Positions 26,431-35,411 of a stretch of 64,000 bases of DNA are shown here, piece after piece. This DNA comes from an uncultured Eubacteriales bacterium (lineage in GTDB: Bacteria > Bacillota > Clostridia > Oscillospirales > CAG-272), in the NCBI GenBank assembly GCA_934432725.1, contig CAKRZE010000002.1, positions 124,001 to 188,000 of the forward strand, written 5' to 3'. The first letter of the stretch is position 1. Every line of letters starts with the position of its first letter. The position numbers and the translations under genes were made by a program. The notes beneath the pieces are model-generated. The model saw only the letters and a list, made by a program, of their open reading frames with translations, did no database searches and was not told where the DNA came from.

Positions 26431-26631
26431 TCAGCCCGGATTCTTCTGCACGGTAATCAGAAGATACCCGGAATCCGTGACGGATATCCCGTCTTCCGCA
26501 AGCTCGCAATCTCCGTACAGCCGCAAAACGGCATCCCAGCCGCCTTCCGGAAAATTCGCCGTACAGTGAGGCGTGATTACACTGAATGCTTCGCAGGCAT
26601 ACGCACTGCGGTCAATTTCGGAAACCTTCAT
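26431..26631 (-). CDS. Small protein, unknown function
   Basis: 66 aa: MKVSEIDRSAYACEAFSVI opens the protein and it ends GYLLITVQKNPG. It is short, soluble and acidic, with two Cys; no family is recognised. The start at 26631 is chosen for GGAAAGGACGG about 10 nt upstream; the longer frame to 26811 would translate through that RBS. It lies downstream of the rpmA terminator with no promoter seen, so support rests on the RBS and protein-like composition. Confidence 0.55.
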   Translation of the reverse strand: MKVSEIDRSAYACEAFSVITPHCTANFPEGGWDAVLRLYGDCELAEDGISVTDSGYLLITVQKNPG

Positions 26632-26779
26632 ATGAATTATCCGTCCTTTCCAAACTTCAAAGTGCACGGCTCCCCTTCGGCGCGGTCCGCCCTGCCCGAG
26701 AAGCGCGGGATACCGCAGGCATTTCCGACTGCCCGGAAACCGAAAGCGCCTGTCCCGAGCCGTCCTTCCGGGCAGGGTG

Positions 26780-26816
26780 CAAAAAGAGATTGCGGACCGA
26801 TCAGGGCGCAATCTCT
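26780..26816 (-). terminator. Terminator of the rplU-prp-rpmA operon
   Basis: Minus strand: AGAGATTGCG/CGCAATCTCT stem followed by TTTTTGC, 18 nt past the rpmA stop. Confidence 0.9.
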
Positions 26817-26833
26817 TCAGAGTATTCAGGAAA

Positions 26834-27112
26834 TCAGTCTGCGTAAACGCTGACGCACTTCTTGTCGCGCGTCACATGCTCAAACTTTACCTTGCCGTCA
26901 ACCAGCGCATACAGCGTATCGTCAGAACCGCGTCCGACATTCTTACCGGGAAGAATATGGGTTCCGCGCTGTCTGATGATGATGTTTCCGGCGATTACGG
27001 ACTGACCGTCCGATTTCTTTACGCCAAGTCTCTTGGATTCGGAATCGCGTCCGTTCTTGGTGGAACCAACGCCCTTCTTATGTGCAAAAAACTGCAAACC
27101 GAGCTTTAACAT
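26834..27112 (-). CDS. rpmA: 50S ribosomal protein L27
   Basis: 92 aa. The N-terminal MLKLGLQFF ahead of AHKKG is the Firmicutes-type extension that is removed by the protease Prp, encoded immediately upstream, before L27 joins the peptidyl-transferase region. The body has GSTKNGRDSESKRLGVKKSDGQ and IIIRQRGTHILPG, as expected. Last gene of the rplU-prp-rpmA operon. Confidence 0.98.
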   Translation of the reverse strand: MLKLGLQFFAHKKGVGSTKNGRDSESKRLGVKKSDGQSVIAGNIIIRQRGTHILPGKNVGRGSDDTLYALVDGKVKFEHVTRDKKCVSVYAD

Positions 27113-27142
27113 TTCGACACCTCCGTTTTCTTTTTCTGAGGA

Positions 27143-27493
27143 TCATGCCTCTTTTTCGCTTACTTCCAGATAGTCGTAATATTCCTCTGTCAGCTCCATC
27201 AGCTGCAGATAATAGGAGTACAGAAGACCGGAAACAGCATACTGCTTTTTCGGCTCCGCACCCGAGGACGGGAGCGCATCCCGCACCGTCACCCTGACAT
27301 CGGCGGTCTTATCGTCGATGGAATACTCCGCATCCGAAGCATAGGCAACCTCGACCGTGTTGATCACCAGCATTGTCATCGCGGAAACTGCGGCGCATAC
27401 GATATCGTTCCCCGATTCCGCATAATCCGCATGTCCCGTTTCCTGAAAGCCGAAATAAACACCGTCCCGCTTAAAAAATGTGATCCGGATCAT
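27143..27493 (-). CDS. prp: Ribosomal-processing cysteine protease Prp
   Basis: 116 aa, YsxB/Prp family. The catalytic pair is visible as H21 in GHADYAESG and C33 in DIVCAAVSA. Prp cuts the N-terminal extension of L27, and the target site is present in rpmA 30 bp downstream. Its position between rplU and rpmA is the standard Firmicutes arrangement. Confidence 0.96.
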   Translation of the reverse strand: MIRITFFKRDGVYFGFQETGHADYAESGNDIVCAAVSAMTMLVINTVEVAYASDAEYSIDDKTADVRVTVRDALPSSGAEPKKQYAVSGLLYSYYLQLMELTEEYYDYLEVSEKEA

Positions 27494-27504
27494 ACTGTCC
27501 GGGA

Positions 27505-27816
27505 TCAGCCGTTGATCGTAACGATCTGAACCTTGGTATAAGGCTGTCTGTGACCGATCTTCTTCTTTTCGTTCTTCTTTGCCTTATATTTCAGAACGTG
27601 AATTTTCTTGCCCTTGCCGTTCTTGACGACATTTGCCGTCACGGTAGCGCCTGCGACAACCGGAGCGCCCACAACCAGTCCGTCGTTTCCGGAGACTGCG
27701 AGAACCTTGTCAAAGGTCACGGTTTCGCCTTCTGCAACATCCAGTTTTTCGATAAAAACGACATCGCCTTCGTTAACCTTGTACTGCTTTCCGCCTGTTT
27801 CAATCACTGCAAACAT
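27505..27816 (-). CDS. rplU: 50S ribosomal protein L21
   Basis: 103 aa. It starts MFAVIETGGKQYKV and contains KVLAVSGNDG and KIHVLKYKAKKNEKKKIGHRQPYT, typical L21 features. The start at 27816 follows GTGAGGTG; an ATG three codons earlier is less well placed. First gene of the operon, preceded by a structured leader. Confidence 0.97.
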   Translation of the reverse strand: MFAVIETGGKQYKVNEGDVVFIEKLDVAEGETVTFDKVLAVSGNDGLVVGAPVVAGATVTANVVKNGKGKKIHVLKYKAKKNEKKKIGHRQPYTKVQIVTING

Positions 27817-27918
27817 GAAAAGCACCTCACTTTCATAACCATACCCGAATCAGGGTATGCAGGACTCGCTGAGACAGGCACACGCTCGCGTGATTTCTGA
27901 AGCCTGTCAATCATGCGG
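27817..27918 (-). promoter_or_regulatory. Structured rplU leader, L21-leader-like
   Basis: Two hairpins lie between promoter and RBS: ACAGGC...GCCTGT enclosing a CACGCGAGCGTG hairpin, and CATACCC/GGGTATG just before the RBS. Position and shape fit the L21 autoregulatory leader known in Firmicutes; the match was not scored against a covariance model. Confidence 0.6.
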
Positions 27919-27924
27919 CATATC

Positions 27925-27954
27925 ATTATACCACTTTATTTCTGCGGTTGTCAA
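27925..27954 (-). promoter_or_regulatory. Sigma-A promoter of rplU-prp-rpmA
   Basis: TTGACA (27949-27954), 18-bp spacer, TATAAT (27925-27930). Confidence 0.88.
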
Positions 27955-28209
27955 GCCTTTTCTGCGTTTTTTCGGACTTTTTTCGGCATGCTCAAGGAAA
28001 TCCGCGGCAAATCTGCCGCGCCGAAATCCGCCCTGTACGGATGCCGTCCCGGCGCCGCAGCCCGCATCGCAGCGCCGATGCCTTCCCCGCTTTATGCCGG
28101 AAAAAATGAACGCCCGCTCCGGCTTCTGCGAGACTGCCGGAATGCCCCGGCTTCTCCCTTTCCCATGCGCATTAAAATGTTGTCTTTTGCAATTATTTGC
28201 AAAAAATCA

Positions 28210-28238
28210 TTGACACCCATCCCGCAGAATGCTATAAT
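28210..28238 (+). promoter_or_regulatory. Sigma-A promoter of the first mannosidase gene
   Basis: TTGACA (28210-28215), 17-bp spacer, TATAAT (28233-28238), 107 bp before the ATG. No operator was recognised. Confidence 0.88.
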
Positions 28239-28344
28239 TATCTAAATTTAACTTGGCAAACGGGGCTGCTTTATTACAATATGTTAAAAACCTCCCGGCG
28301 GCGCGGTCATCCCGCCCGTTCATGCCAAAGGAAAGGACTACGGT

Positions 28345-31300
28345 ATGCCGAAAAACAAACGACTTTACACAGTATCAAATGCCCATCTTGATACACAGTG
28401 GAACTGGACCATTCAGGATACAATCCGGGACTGCGTAAAAAACACACTTGTACAGAATTTCGCCCTTCTGGAGCGTTATTCCAACTATCGGTTCAACTTT
28501 GAGGGTGCCTTCCGCTACAAGCTGGCAAAGGAATATTATCCGCACCTCTATAAAAAGCTGAAGGAATACGTAAAAGCAGGCAGATGGAATGTTGCGGGAA
28601 GCTCATGGGACGCCTGCGATGCCAACATCCCTTCCTCCGAGGCATTCATGCGCCAGATCCTGCTCGGCAACGGATATTGGGAGAGAGAATTCGGAAAAAC
28701 CAGTCTGGATATCTTTTTGCCGGACTGCTTCGGCTTCCGGTACGCACTCCCCTCCATCGCCTACCACATGGGGCTGAAGGGCTTCTCCACCCAGAAGCTG
28801 GTCTGGGGCGTCGGCATGCCGATCGTTGAGGAGGACGGCACGCTCAGCCGTCCGATGCCGGATGACAAAAAGCCGCGCGCGGACCTCTGCCGCTGGACGG
28901 GTCCCGACGGAAACACCATTCTCTGCTCCCTGGACGAGGGCGGATACACCTACAACTTTGAATACAGCGGCGATACGCCGATCAATCAGCGCGAGCATCA
29001 TCTGCATGAAATTGAACGCAACGAAAAGATTGCCGGTGTCCCCTCCCGCTCCATGTATTACGGCGCCGGAGACTACGGCGGCTCCCCGACCGACACGGCG
29101 GCAAAGATGGTAAACGAAGCGGTCGCCGATACCGAGGGCGGACTGTTCCAGGTACTGTCCGCATCCTCCGACGACATCTTCCGCGATCTTTCCGAGGAAG
29201 AGATCGAAAAGATTCCGGCATACCGCGGAAATCTTCTGATTCCGCACGGCTACGGCGCGATGGTTTCCCACACCATTTCCAAGCGCTGGAACCGCAAGAA
29301 CGAGCTTCTGGCGGACAGTGCAGAGCGCGCGGACTCCATGGCTGCATGGCTCGGCACGGAGGAATATCCGAAGGAGCGCCTGAGAGATGCATGGGAGACC
29401 TTCCTGTGGCACCAGTTCCATGACGATGTAACCGGAACGTCTATCGGAGACGCCTACACCTTCTCCTACAACGATTACGTCATCGCACTGAACACCTTTG
29501 CATCGGAGCTGACGGCAGGCGTTGACGGCATCGTCCGCACGCTGCGCACCGACGTAAAGGGAACGCCGGTCGCCGTATTCAACCCGATCTCTTCCGCGCG
29601 CACCGATGTTGTGACGGCAAAGCTGCCCGCAAAGAGCGCATATGTCCGCGTGTTTGACGCAGACGGCAATGAGGTTCCCTCCCAGTGCAGACCCGATGCG
29701 GACGGCAAGACTGTGACCGTGACCTTCGCGGCATCCGTGGCTCCGGTCAGCTGCACCGTATTTGATGTGCGTGAAAGCGATGCGCCCTGCGCGCTTCAGA
29801 CCGGCGTCTCCGTCACGGCGGATACTCTGAAAAACGAGAGATATACCGTCAAAATCGATAAAAACGGCGATATTTGCAGCATCGTGGATCATGACCTCGG
29901 AAACCGGGAGCTTTTAAGCGCTCCGATCCAGCTTCAGCTGATGCCGGATACCATTCCGGGCGAATACCCCGCATGGGAATATCTGTATGAGGACTTCGCA
30001 AAGCCCTATGACACGGTGGCAGCTGCTCCCACGGTTGAGATCACCGAAAACGGTCCCGCAGCGGCTTCTCTGAAGATCACACGTGTTTATAGAGGCACCA
30101 CCTATGAGCAGACGGTCAGCCTGTATGCGGGCGGAAGCCGTGTGGACGTGGACAACCGCGTGCTCTGGTATACCCGCGAATCCATGCTGCGCGCAGCGTT
30201 CCCGTTCACCGCTTCCTCTCCGAAGGTCGTTCTGGACCAGGGACTCGGTGCGGAGGAGTGCGACAATTCCACAACCTTCCCGTACTATCAGTATAACGTC
30301 CATCAGTGGGCTGATCTGAACGACCGCGGCGGCGACTTCGGCGTCACTCTGATGAACGACTGCAAGTACAGCATCGATAAGCCGGATGACAGCACGCTCC
30401 GTCTGACGTTGATCCGCACGCCGAAGGGCGGCTTCAGCGAGCGCTCCTCGCAGGACTTCCAGGACATGGGTCTGAACCTCTTCCGTTATTCCGTCACCTC
30501 TCACGGCGCGGATTACTGCGGCAGAGCCGCAGAGGCGGAGGCGGTCAATCAGCCGCTTAAGGCGTTTGTGACCGGCAAGCACCCCGGAACCGGCTCCTCT
30601 CTGTCCTTTGTCAAATCCTCTCACAAAGAAATTCTGGTTCGCTGCCTGAAGCAGGAGGAAAAAGGCGACCGTCTGATCGTCCGCGTTCAGGAGACCTCCG
30701 GCAAGGAAGTCAAGGGCGCTTCCCTGACCTTTGCCGCCGACATCCTCTCCGCCGTGGAGACAAACGGCTATGAGACCGCAACCGGAAGTGCAGCATATGA
30801 AAACGACACCCTGTCGTTTGACATGATCCCTTACGGCGTGCGCACCTTCGCCCTGACTCTGAAGAAACCGTCTGTCCATGCGGAGGACAAGCGCCAGACC
30901 GTTCTGCCGCTGTTCTATACCAAAAAGACCGTCACCGCCAGAGAGCTGACAAAGGAAGGCGAGCTGGCGCGCGGCGTATCGATTCCGGCAGAGCTGTATG
31001 AGGAAAACATCAAAGCCGGCGGCGTCCGCTTTGCAATGGGTCCGGTTTACGGCTATAATGCCGTGGAATCCGCAGGGCAGGAAATCCGGCTTCCGCAGGA
31101 CACCGAGACCGTGTACGTTCTGGCATCCTCTGCTGCCGGAGACAAGAAGGCTGAATTCCGGATCGACGGAACGCCTTATTCCGTCAGCGTTGCGGACTGC
31201 ATGGAAAACGTCGGCGCATGGGACCTGATCGTCACGGGCGCACACTGCGTGGTCAAGCATGATGAAATCGCTGCCCGCTATACCCACACGCACGACAAGG

Positions 31301-32106
31301 ACGGCGACAGGCTGTATGAGTTCGCATATATCTTCAAATATGCCATCCCGGTTCACGGTGCTTCCGTCCTGACGCTCCCGTCGGACGCAGATATCCTGGT
31401 CTTTGCAGCCACTGCCGAGGCAGGCAGCAAAACCGATGCGCTGGCACCACTGTATGACAGCGTTGATGAAAAATCTCAGACGCTTTACCGTCTGACCGTC
31501 AAGGACGCGGCAGGCAGCGGCATGTATGCCGCAGGCAGACCGGTCATCCTGCGCACAGAGCAGATTCTGGACGGCGGTCTGTTCGAATCCTGGAAGGGAG
31601 AGGACATCAGCTGGCAGGAAGGCAGAAAAGCGCTTTTGATCATGCCCGCGCACGATGCGGAGGCAGCCGCGGTCAGACGGTATATCGGCCGCAACGTTCT
31701 GGAAGGCAAAGAGGCTTCCGCCAGCCACTGCGTTGCCGGTGAGGAGCCGGTCAATGCCCTGAGCGAAAACGATTTCAGAAAATGGTGCGGAAAGTCGGAC
31801 GAAAACGGCTGCTGCTGGCTGGAGGTCGATCTGGGCGATGAAAAGAAGATCGACGGTTGGCTGGTGCGCCACGCGGGTGTCCGGGAAAATGAAGCATGGA
31901 ACACTGCCGATTTCAGACTGGAGTACCGCACGGACGCAAAAGAGGACTGGAAGGTTGCCGACAGTGTAACGGACAACCGCGAATCGGTCACACTCCGTGA
32001 CTTTGCTCCCGTCAATGCAAGATACGTCCGGCTGTTTGTCACAAAGCCCACGCATGACGGAAATGAATTCAGCAGAATTTACAATCTTCAGGTTCTTTCC
32101 AAGTAA
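28345..32106 (+). CDS. GH38 alpha-mannosidase with C-terminal discoidin-like domain
   Basis: 1253 aa. GH38 retaining mannosidases use a zinc ion and an Asp nucleophile. Zinc-site H14 and D16 lie in SNAHLDTQWNW; the nucleophile D127 is in LPDCFGFRYALP; the distal site is HQFHDDVTGTS. The central all-beta region is typical, and residues from about 1125 form an F5/8 type C-like module (NVLEGKEASASH, WLEVDLGDEKKIDGW, ARYVRLFVTK). There is no signal peptide, so the enzyme appears cytoplasmic despite a module usual in secreted enzymes. RBS AAAGGAAAGGA. It is monocistronic, with no sugar transporter beside it. Confidence 0.93.
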   Translation: MPKNKRLYTVSNAHLDTQWNWTIQDTIRDCVKNTLVQNFALLERYSNYRFNFEGAFRYKLAKEYYPHLYKKLKEYVKAGRWNVAGSSWDACDANIPSSEAFMRQILLGNGYWEREFGKTSLDIFLPDCFGFRYALPSIAYHMGLKGFSTQKLVWGVGMPIVEEDGTLSRPMPDDKKPRADLCRWTGPDGNTILCSLDEGGYTYNFEYSGDTPINQREHHLHEIERNEKIAGVPSRSMYYGAGDYGGSPTDTAAKMVNEAVADTEGGLFQVLSASSDDIFRDLSEEEIEKIPAYRGNLLIPHGYGAMVSHTISKRWNRKNELLADSAERADSMAAWLGTEEYPKERLRDAWETFLWHQFHDDVTGTSIGDAYTFSYNDYVIALNTFASELTAGVDGIVRTLRTDVKGTPVAVFNPISSARTDVVTAKLPAKSAYVRVFDADGNEVPSQCRPDADGKTVTVTFAASVAPVSCTVFDVRESDAPCALQTGVSVTADTLKNERYTVKIDKNGDICSIVDHDLGNRELLSAPIQLQLMPDTIPGEYPAWEYLYEDFAKPYDTVAAAPTVEITENGPAAASLKITRVYRGTTYEQTVSLYAGGSRVDVDNRVLWYTRESMLRAAFPFTASSPKVVLDQGLGAEECDNSTTFPYYQYNVHQWADLNDRGGDFGVTLMNDCKYSIDKPDDSTLRLTLIRTPKGGFSERSSQDFQDMGLNLFRYSVTSHGADYCGRAAEAEAVNQPLKAFVTGKHPGTGSSLSFVKSSHKEILVRCLKQEEKGDRLIVRVQETSGKEVKGASLTFAADILSAVETNGYETATGSAAYENDTLSFDMIPYGVRTFALTLKKPSVHAEDKRQTVLPLFYTKKTVTARELTKEGELARGVSIPAELYEENIKAGGVRFAMGPVYGYNAVESAGQEIRLPQDTETVYVLASSAAGDKKAEFRIDGTPYSVSVADCMENVGAWDLIVTGAHCVVKHDEIAARYTHTHDKDGDRLYEFAYIFKYAIPVHGASVLTLPSDADILVFAATAEAGSKTDALAPLYDSVDEKSQTLYRLTVKDAAGSGMYAAGRPVILRTEQILDGGLFESWKGEDISWQEGRKALLIMPAHDAEAAAVRRYIGRNVLEGKEASASHCVAGEEPVNALSENDFRKWCGKSDENGCCWLEVDLGDEKKIDGWLVRHAGVRENEAWNTADFRLEYRTDAKEDWKVADSVTDNRESVTLRDFAPVNARYVRLFVTKPTHDGNEFSRIYNLQVLSK

Positions 32107-32218
32107 GCCGGAAGATTGACATGGGAAAGCGGCTCCGGTCCTTCGGGCGGCGGCATCCGTATGTACGGAAAACCGCCGCCCGTCCGGTTCGCACGGAGCC
32201 TGCGCTTACAACCCAATC

Positions 32219-32290
32219 ACAGGGGTGTTAAAAACTCGTTTTGCGTTTTTAACACCCCCCTTTGACGTTGGTCCGAACCACCCGCCCGGC
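32219..32290 (-). repeat. Dispersed element fragment
   Basis: A hairpin GGGGTGTTAAAAAC...GTTTTTAACACCCC is followed by TTTGACGTTGGTCCGAA, matching the hairpin end plus adjoining sequence of the 19537 copy. It may act as terminator for the mannosidase gene. A separate GGGCGGCGG/CCGCCGCCC hairpin lies upstream at about 32146-32181. Confidence 0.6.
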
Positions 32291-32300
32291 AGGCGGTTTT

Positions 32301-32376
32301 ATGAGTACCGCACGGACACCGAAAGGTTGCCGACAGCGTAAAGGACAACCGTGAATCGGTCGTCACACTCCGTGAG
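32301..32376 (+). pseudogene. Decayed partial duplicate of the mannosidase 3' end
   Basis: This stretch repeats 31921-32001 of the preceding gene: GAGTACCGCACGGAC, then AGGTTGCCGACAG, GGACAACCG.GAATCGGTC and CACACTCCGTGA recur in the same order. An internal deletion near CACCGAAAGG and single-base changes break the frame. It lies about 200 bp past the stop codon, beside the element fragment at 32219-32290. Confidence 0.8.
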
Positions 32377-32595
32377 ATACAGAAAAGCAGGGGCATTGCC
32401 GGGCCGAATCAGCCCATACAATACCCCTGCCGCGCGTTTTTCCACCGCATTGTGAAGCCTGCGGAGCGGCATCCTCAGCCGGGCATTTTACTGCCCGCCG
32501 TGCCCATACCTGCCGTTTCACCGGCATCGGCGGCTCCGCATGCGTCAATCCGATGCTGCTCTGCCGGACCCGGTCCGCATCAAAGAGTGCGTCCC

Positions 32596-34134
32596 TCAGA
32601 AGTCCAGGTCAGAATCGTCAAAGTCAAAATCGAAGTCGGAATCGTCAAAATCGAAATCAAAGTCGGAATCGTCAATTTCACCCCGACCCGGGATGCCGAT
32701 TTTTTCGCCGATGTCAGCAATCAAAGCCGCCAAAGCATTGTCCGACATATCCAGAAGATTGTCATACGCGGGGAACTCCGGCGCCGGATCATTTGCCTTG
32801 ATCGTAATGGTCAGGCTGTTGAAGCCGCCGAGCAAGCCGATGCCCGAGCTAACCGAGCCGTCTTCATCATCGGTTCCCTCTTCCGCCGCAGAGATATCGG
32901 CGGTGATCACAATGCTTTCCTTGCCGTTCACCGTAACGGTTCCCTTCACCGTTGAGGTGAGGAGCAGATTGTTCGCCCAGAACGACTTTGCCGTATAGGA
33001 GTACTCGCTCTTGGAGGCATCGGTGGCTTCCCATTTGAATTCGATCTCGGTTCTGCCGCCATCCTCGGGAGCAGCCGCATCGTCATCCTCATCCGTCTCG
33101 ATGGCGGTTATTTTGCCTTCCATCGACTTCACGGCCTTTGCTTCCAGATTCATCTGGAAGTGCGCAGTCAGTTCATCAGATGTAAAATCAACCGTAATCT
33201 TGGAGGTCTCGTTCGCAAATGTGAGCTTGCCGACCTCTTTTTCCTTTTCCAGGAAGCGGATCTCCGCATTTTTCACGGTTCCGCCCTTCTTGTTGATCAC
33301 AACGGTAAAGGCGAGGGCGGGTTTATCTTCGCTATCCTCAAACTCCTTCACGGAATTGTCAAGACCCTCATAGAAATCATCCGGCAGCTCATCCACGCCC
33401 GGAATGGACTGAATGGAAAGGATAAACGACTTCAGCTGCTGATCTGCCTTAATCTCCGTCACAAACGCCTTGTAAATTTTCGTAAGGTCCTCATGCGTAA
33501 GCTGTGCGGAAACCGTGATCTGACCCTTTTCCGAGGTCTTTTCCAGCTTGCCGCTCTCCTCCAGCTGCTTCAGAAGAAGATTGCGGTATCTGGCATACAC
33601 GGCATTGAGGTCAAGCCCCTCGGCGGAAGAGGAGGTCAGCTGATTGAGCATCTCCTTCAGCATATTCACGTTTTCCTCGCCGATATACATGGAGCTGGAG
33701 GGATCCGCCAGCGCGGATGCCGCAAACTTTTCCTTGACCGAGCTCAGGTCAAGTCCGTAGGCTTTGTTTCCCAGAAGCTTTTCGGACGAGACGGCGATGC
33801 TGCTCTGCGTCATATCGCATCTGACGCCGAATCCGAGCGCGGAAGCGTTCATATCCGCTCTCACATACTGCTTGCTCGGGTCCTCATTCAGATAAGCAGT
33901 CAGGTTCAGGTCTCCCATGCCCTCTTCCTTGCCGCTGATCGAAACAGAGCCGTTCTTTGCGGCGCTCTGAAGAATTTCGGAGTGGAAAAATCCGGATATC
34001 TGCTCCGATGTTTTTCCTGCAGCATCGGTCAGCGTTTCGACAGGCGTCCGCTTATCGGCGCAGCCGACCGCAGAAAATGCAACCGTCAAAAGCATTGCCG
34101 CGACAAGCAGCAGATTCAAAATTCTCTTTTTCAT
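32596..34134 (-). CDS. Lipoprotein with Asp/Phe repeat tail, unknown function
   Basis: 512 aa. Lipoprotein signal: hydrophobic residues 5-22 and lipobox S-A-V-G-C. The mature body (30-470) is beta-rich with repeating charged/hydrophobic alternation, somewhat like large lipoproteins that bind lipids or wall polymers, but no family is recognised. The C-terminus (about residues 485-512) carries three copies of DDSDFDFDF-like sequence. The tail is encoded by tandem 27-bp DNA repeats at 32600-32680. It should be anchored on the outer face of the membrane with the acidic tail exposed. Confidence 0.82.
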   Translation of the reverse strand: MKKRILNLLLVAAMLLTVAFSAVGCADKRTPVETLTDAAGKTSEQISGFFHSEILQSAAKNGSVSISGKEEGMGDLNLTAYLNEDPSKQYVRADMNASALGFGVRCDMTQSSIAVSSEKLLGNKAYGLDLSSVKEKFAASALADPSSSMYIGEENVNMLKEMLNQLTSSSAEGLDLNAVYARYRNLLLKQLEESGKLEKTSEKGQITVSAQLTHEDLTKIYKAFVTEIKADQQLKSFILSIQSIPGVDELPDDFYEGLDNSVKEFEDSEDKPALAFTVVINKKGGTVKNAEIRFLEKEKEVGKLTFANETSKITVDFTSDELTAHFQMNLEAKAVKSMEGKITAIETDEDDDAAAPEDGGRTEIEFKWEATDASKSEYSYTAKSFWANNLLLTSTVKGTVTVNGKESIVITADISAAEEGTDDEDGSVSSGIGLLGGFNSLTITIKANDPAPEFPAYDNLLDMSDNALAALIADIGEKIGIPGRGEIDDSDFDFDFDDSDFDFDFDDSDLDF

Positions 34135-34292
34135 AATGTGTCAAAAACCTCCGTCTGAATTTGCGGCATATGTATGATTCGCCGCAGAAGCTGCCGCTGA
34201 GGCAAGCTGCGACGCCGGAATGATACCGTTTCCGGAAACGGCTCTCCGCTGCCCTTCCAAACGGCAAGGACAGCCGAAGAGATGGGTCCCGT

Positions 34293-35051
34293 TTATCTTA
34301 CAAACCGGATGCTTCCGATCTCGGCGCAAAGCTCTCTGCCCGAGAGAAAATCATCGCGGCATGTGTCAATATGATACCAATACAGCGCATCTGTAACCGG
34401 AGACATCCCGTTCAGGGCGTCCTCCGCCGCTCTGAGCGCCACATCCGGCGGCTCTTCGGCAAACCGTGCGCGTTTTTCCGCGTCCCAAGCCCAATCGGCA
34501 TAGGACACCTCCGTCAGCGTATCTCCAAACGAAGCACTTTCCAGCCGGTTCAGAAGCGTCTGCGCCACAGCAAGCTGCGTCAGGTATCCGTATTCCCCGG
34601 CTTCCGCCCAGACAATCCGTGCCAAAAGCGCTGTTTTGCCGAACGAACAAAGGTCGGTCTGCTCTGCAATTCCCAGAGAAAGCAGCGTTTTGGGTCCCGC
34701 AACTCCGTTTTCCGGCAGATCATGCTCCCGCTGATACCGTCTTACTGCATCCGCCGTGGCTTCGTCATAGATCCCGGCAGCGGGTCCGGTCAGATAACCA
34801 AGCTCACAAAGCCTCTCCTGAAGCAGCAGGGTTTCCTCCCCCGCCGTGCCGATTCTGGAAAAAACATCTCTGTTTTCCGTTTCATCTGCGGCTCCCGCAG
34901 CCTCCGTCACGGTCTGCCCCGAAGAAGCATCCGTCCGGACAAGCCCCCGGTACAGAGCGCGGTAGGCAAAAAGCGCTGCCGCCATCACAACCCCCGCCGC
35001 AAGCCCCGCTCCGCATGCGAACCGCAAATGAAGCCTCTGATTTTCAGCCAT
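34293..35051 (-). CDS. SleB/CwlJ-type cell wall hydrolase with peptidoglycan-binding domain
   Basis: 252 aa. One N-terminal membrane helix (about 10-35), a linker, a PG_binding_1 domain (residues 70-128: LLLQERLCELGYLTGPAAGIYDEATADAVRRYQ) and a Hydrolase_2/SleB domain (140-252: ARIVWAEAGEYGYLTQLAVAQTLLNRL, RAAEDALNGMSPVTDALYWYH, IGSIRFVR). The Glu of the WAEA motif corresponds to the conserved catalytic Glu. This family cuts muramic-lactam cortex peptidoglycan during germination; a vegetative wall role is also possible. No YpeB partner is adjacent. Confidence 0.88.
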   Translation of the reverse strand: MAENQRLHLRFACGAGLAAGVVMAAALFAYRALYRGLVRTDASSGQTVTEAAGAADETENRDVFSRIGTAGEETLLLQERLCELGYLTGPAAGIYDEATADAVRRYQREHDLPENGVAGPKTLLSLGIAEQTDLCSFGKTALLARIVWAEAGEYGYLTQLAVAQTLLNRLESASFGDTLTEVSYADWAWDAEKRARFAEEPPDVALRAAEDALNGMSPVTDALYWYHIDTCRDDFLSGRELCAEIGSIRFVR

Positions 35052-35328
35052 TTATCCCATTCCTGCGGAAAACACCGTAAAACGCCGCGGCATTCCCGCC
35101 GTCCGAGCAGAAAAACCGCCGGATGCATGCCGAAAAATACATTCCGACCGCAGCACCGATGCTCCGCAAAGCATCCTTTCTCCCGGAGCAAACCCGCATG
35201 ACACAAAGAAGACGTCTCCCGCATGCATTTTGTTTCCTTCCGGCATCCGCGCGAAAGCCGCGCTTTTGCTTTTATTATATCCGAAGCCGGAAAAAACATG
35301 CGGAAAGACAAACCTTGCCTTCCGGCAG

Positions 35329-35357
35329 TTGACACGCCGCACAGGATGTGGTATGAT
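35329..35357 (+). promoter_or_regulatory. Sigma-A promoter of the DUF1934 gene
   Basis: TTGACA (35329-35334), 17-bp spacer, TATGAT (35352-35357), 55 bp before the ATG. Confidence 0.82.
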
Positions 35358-35411
35358 TACAGTAGCTTTGCGGCTTGTGCCGAAAATGCAATCGGTCAGA
35401 AAGGCCATCGT

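Noticed and set aside
29914..32055. 713-codon open frame antisense to the first GH38 gene
   Set aside because: It is the mirror of a strongly biased GC-rich gene; no RBS, family or composition supports it. The same applies to the 863-codon frame at 54389-56980 opposite the second GH38 gene.
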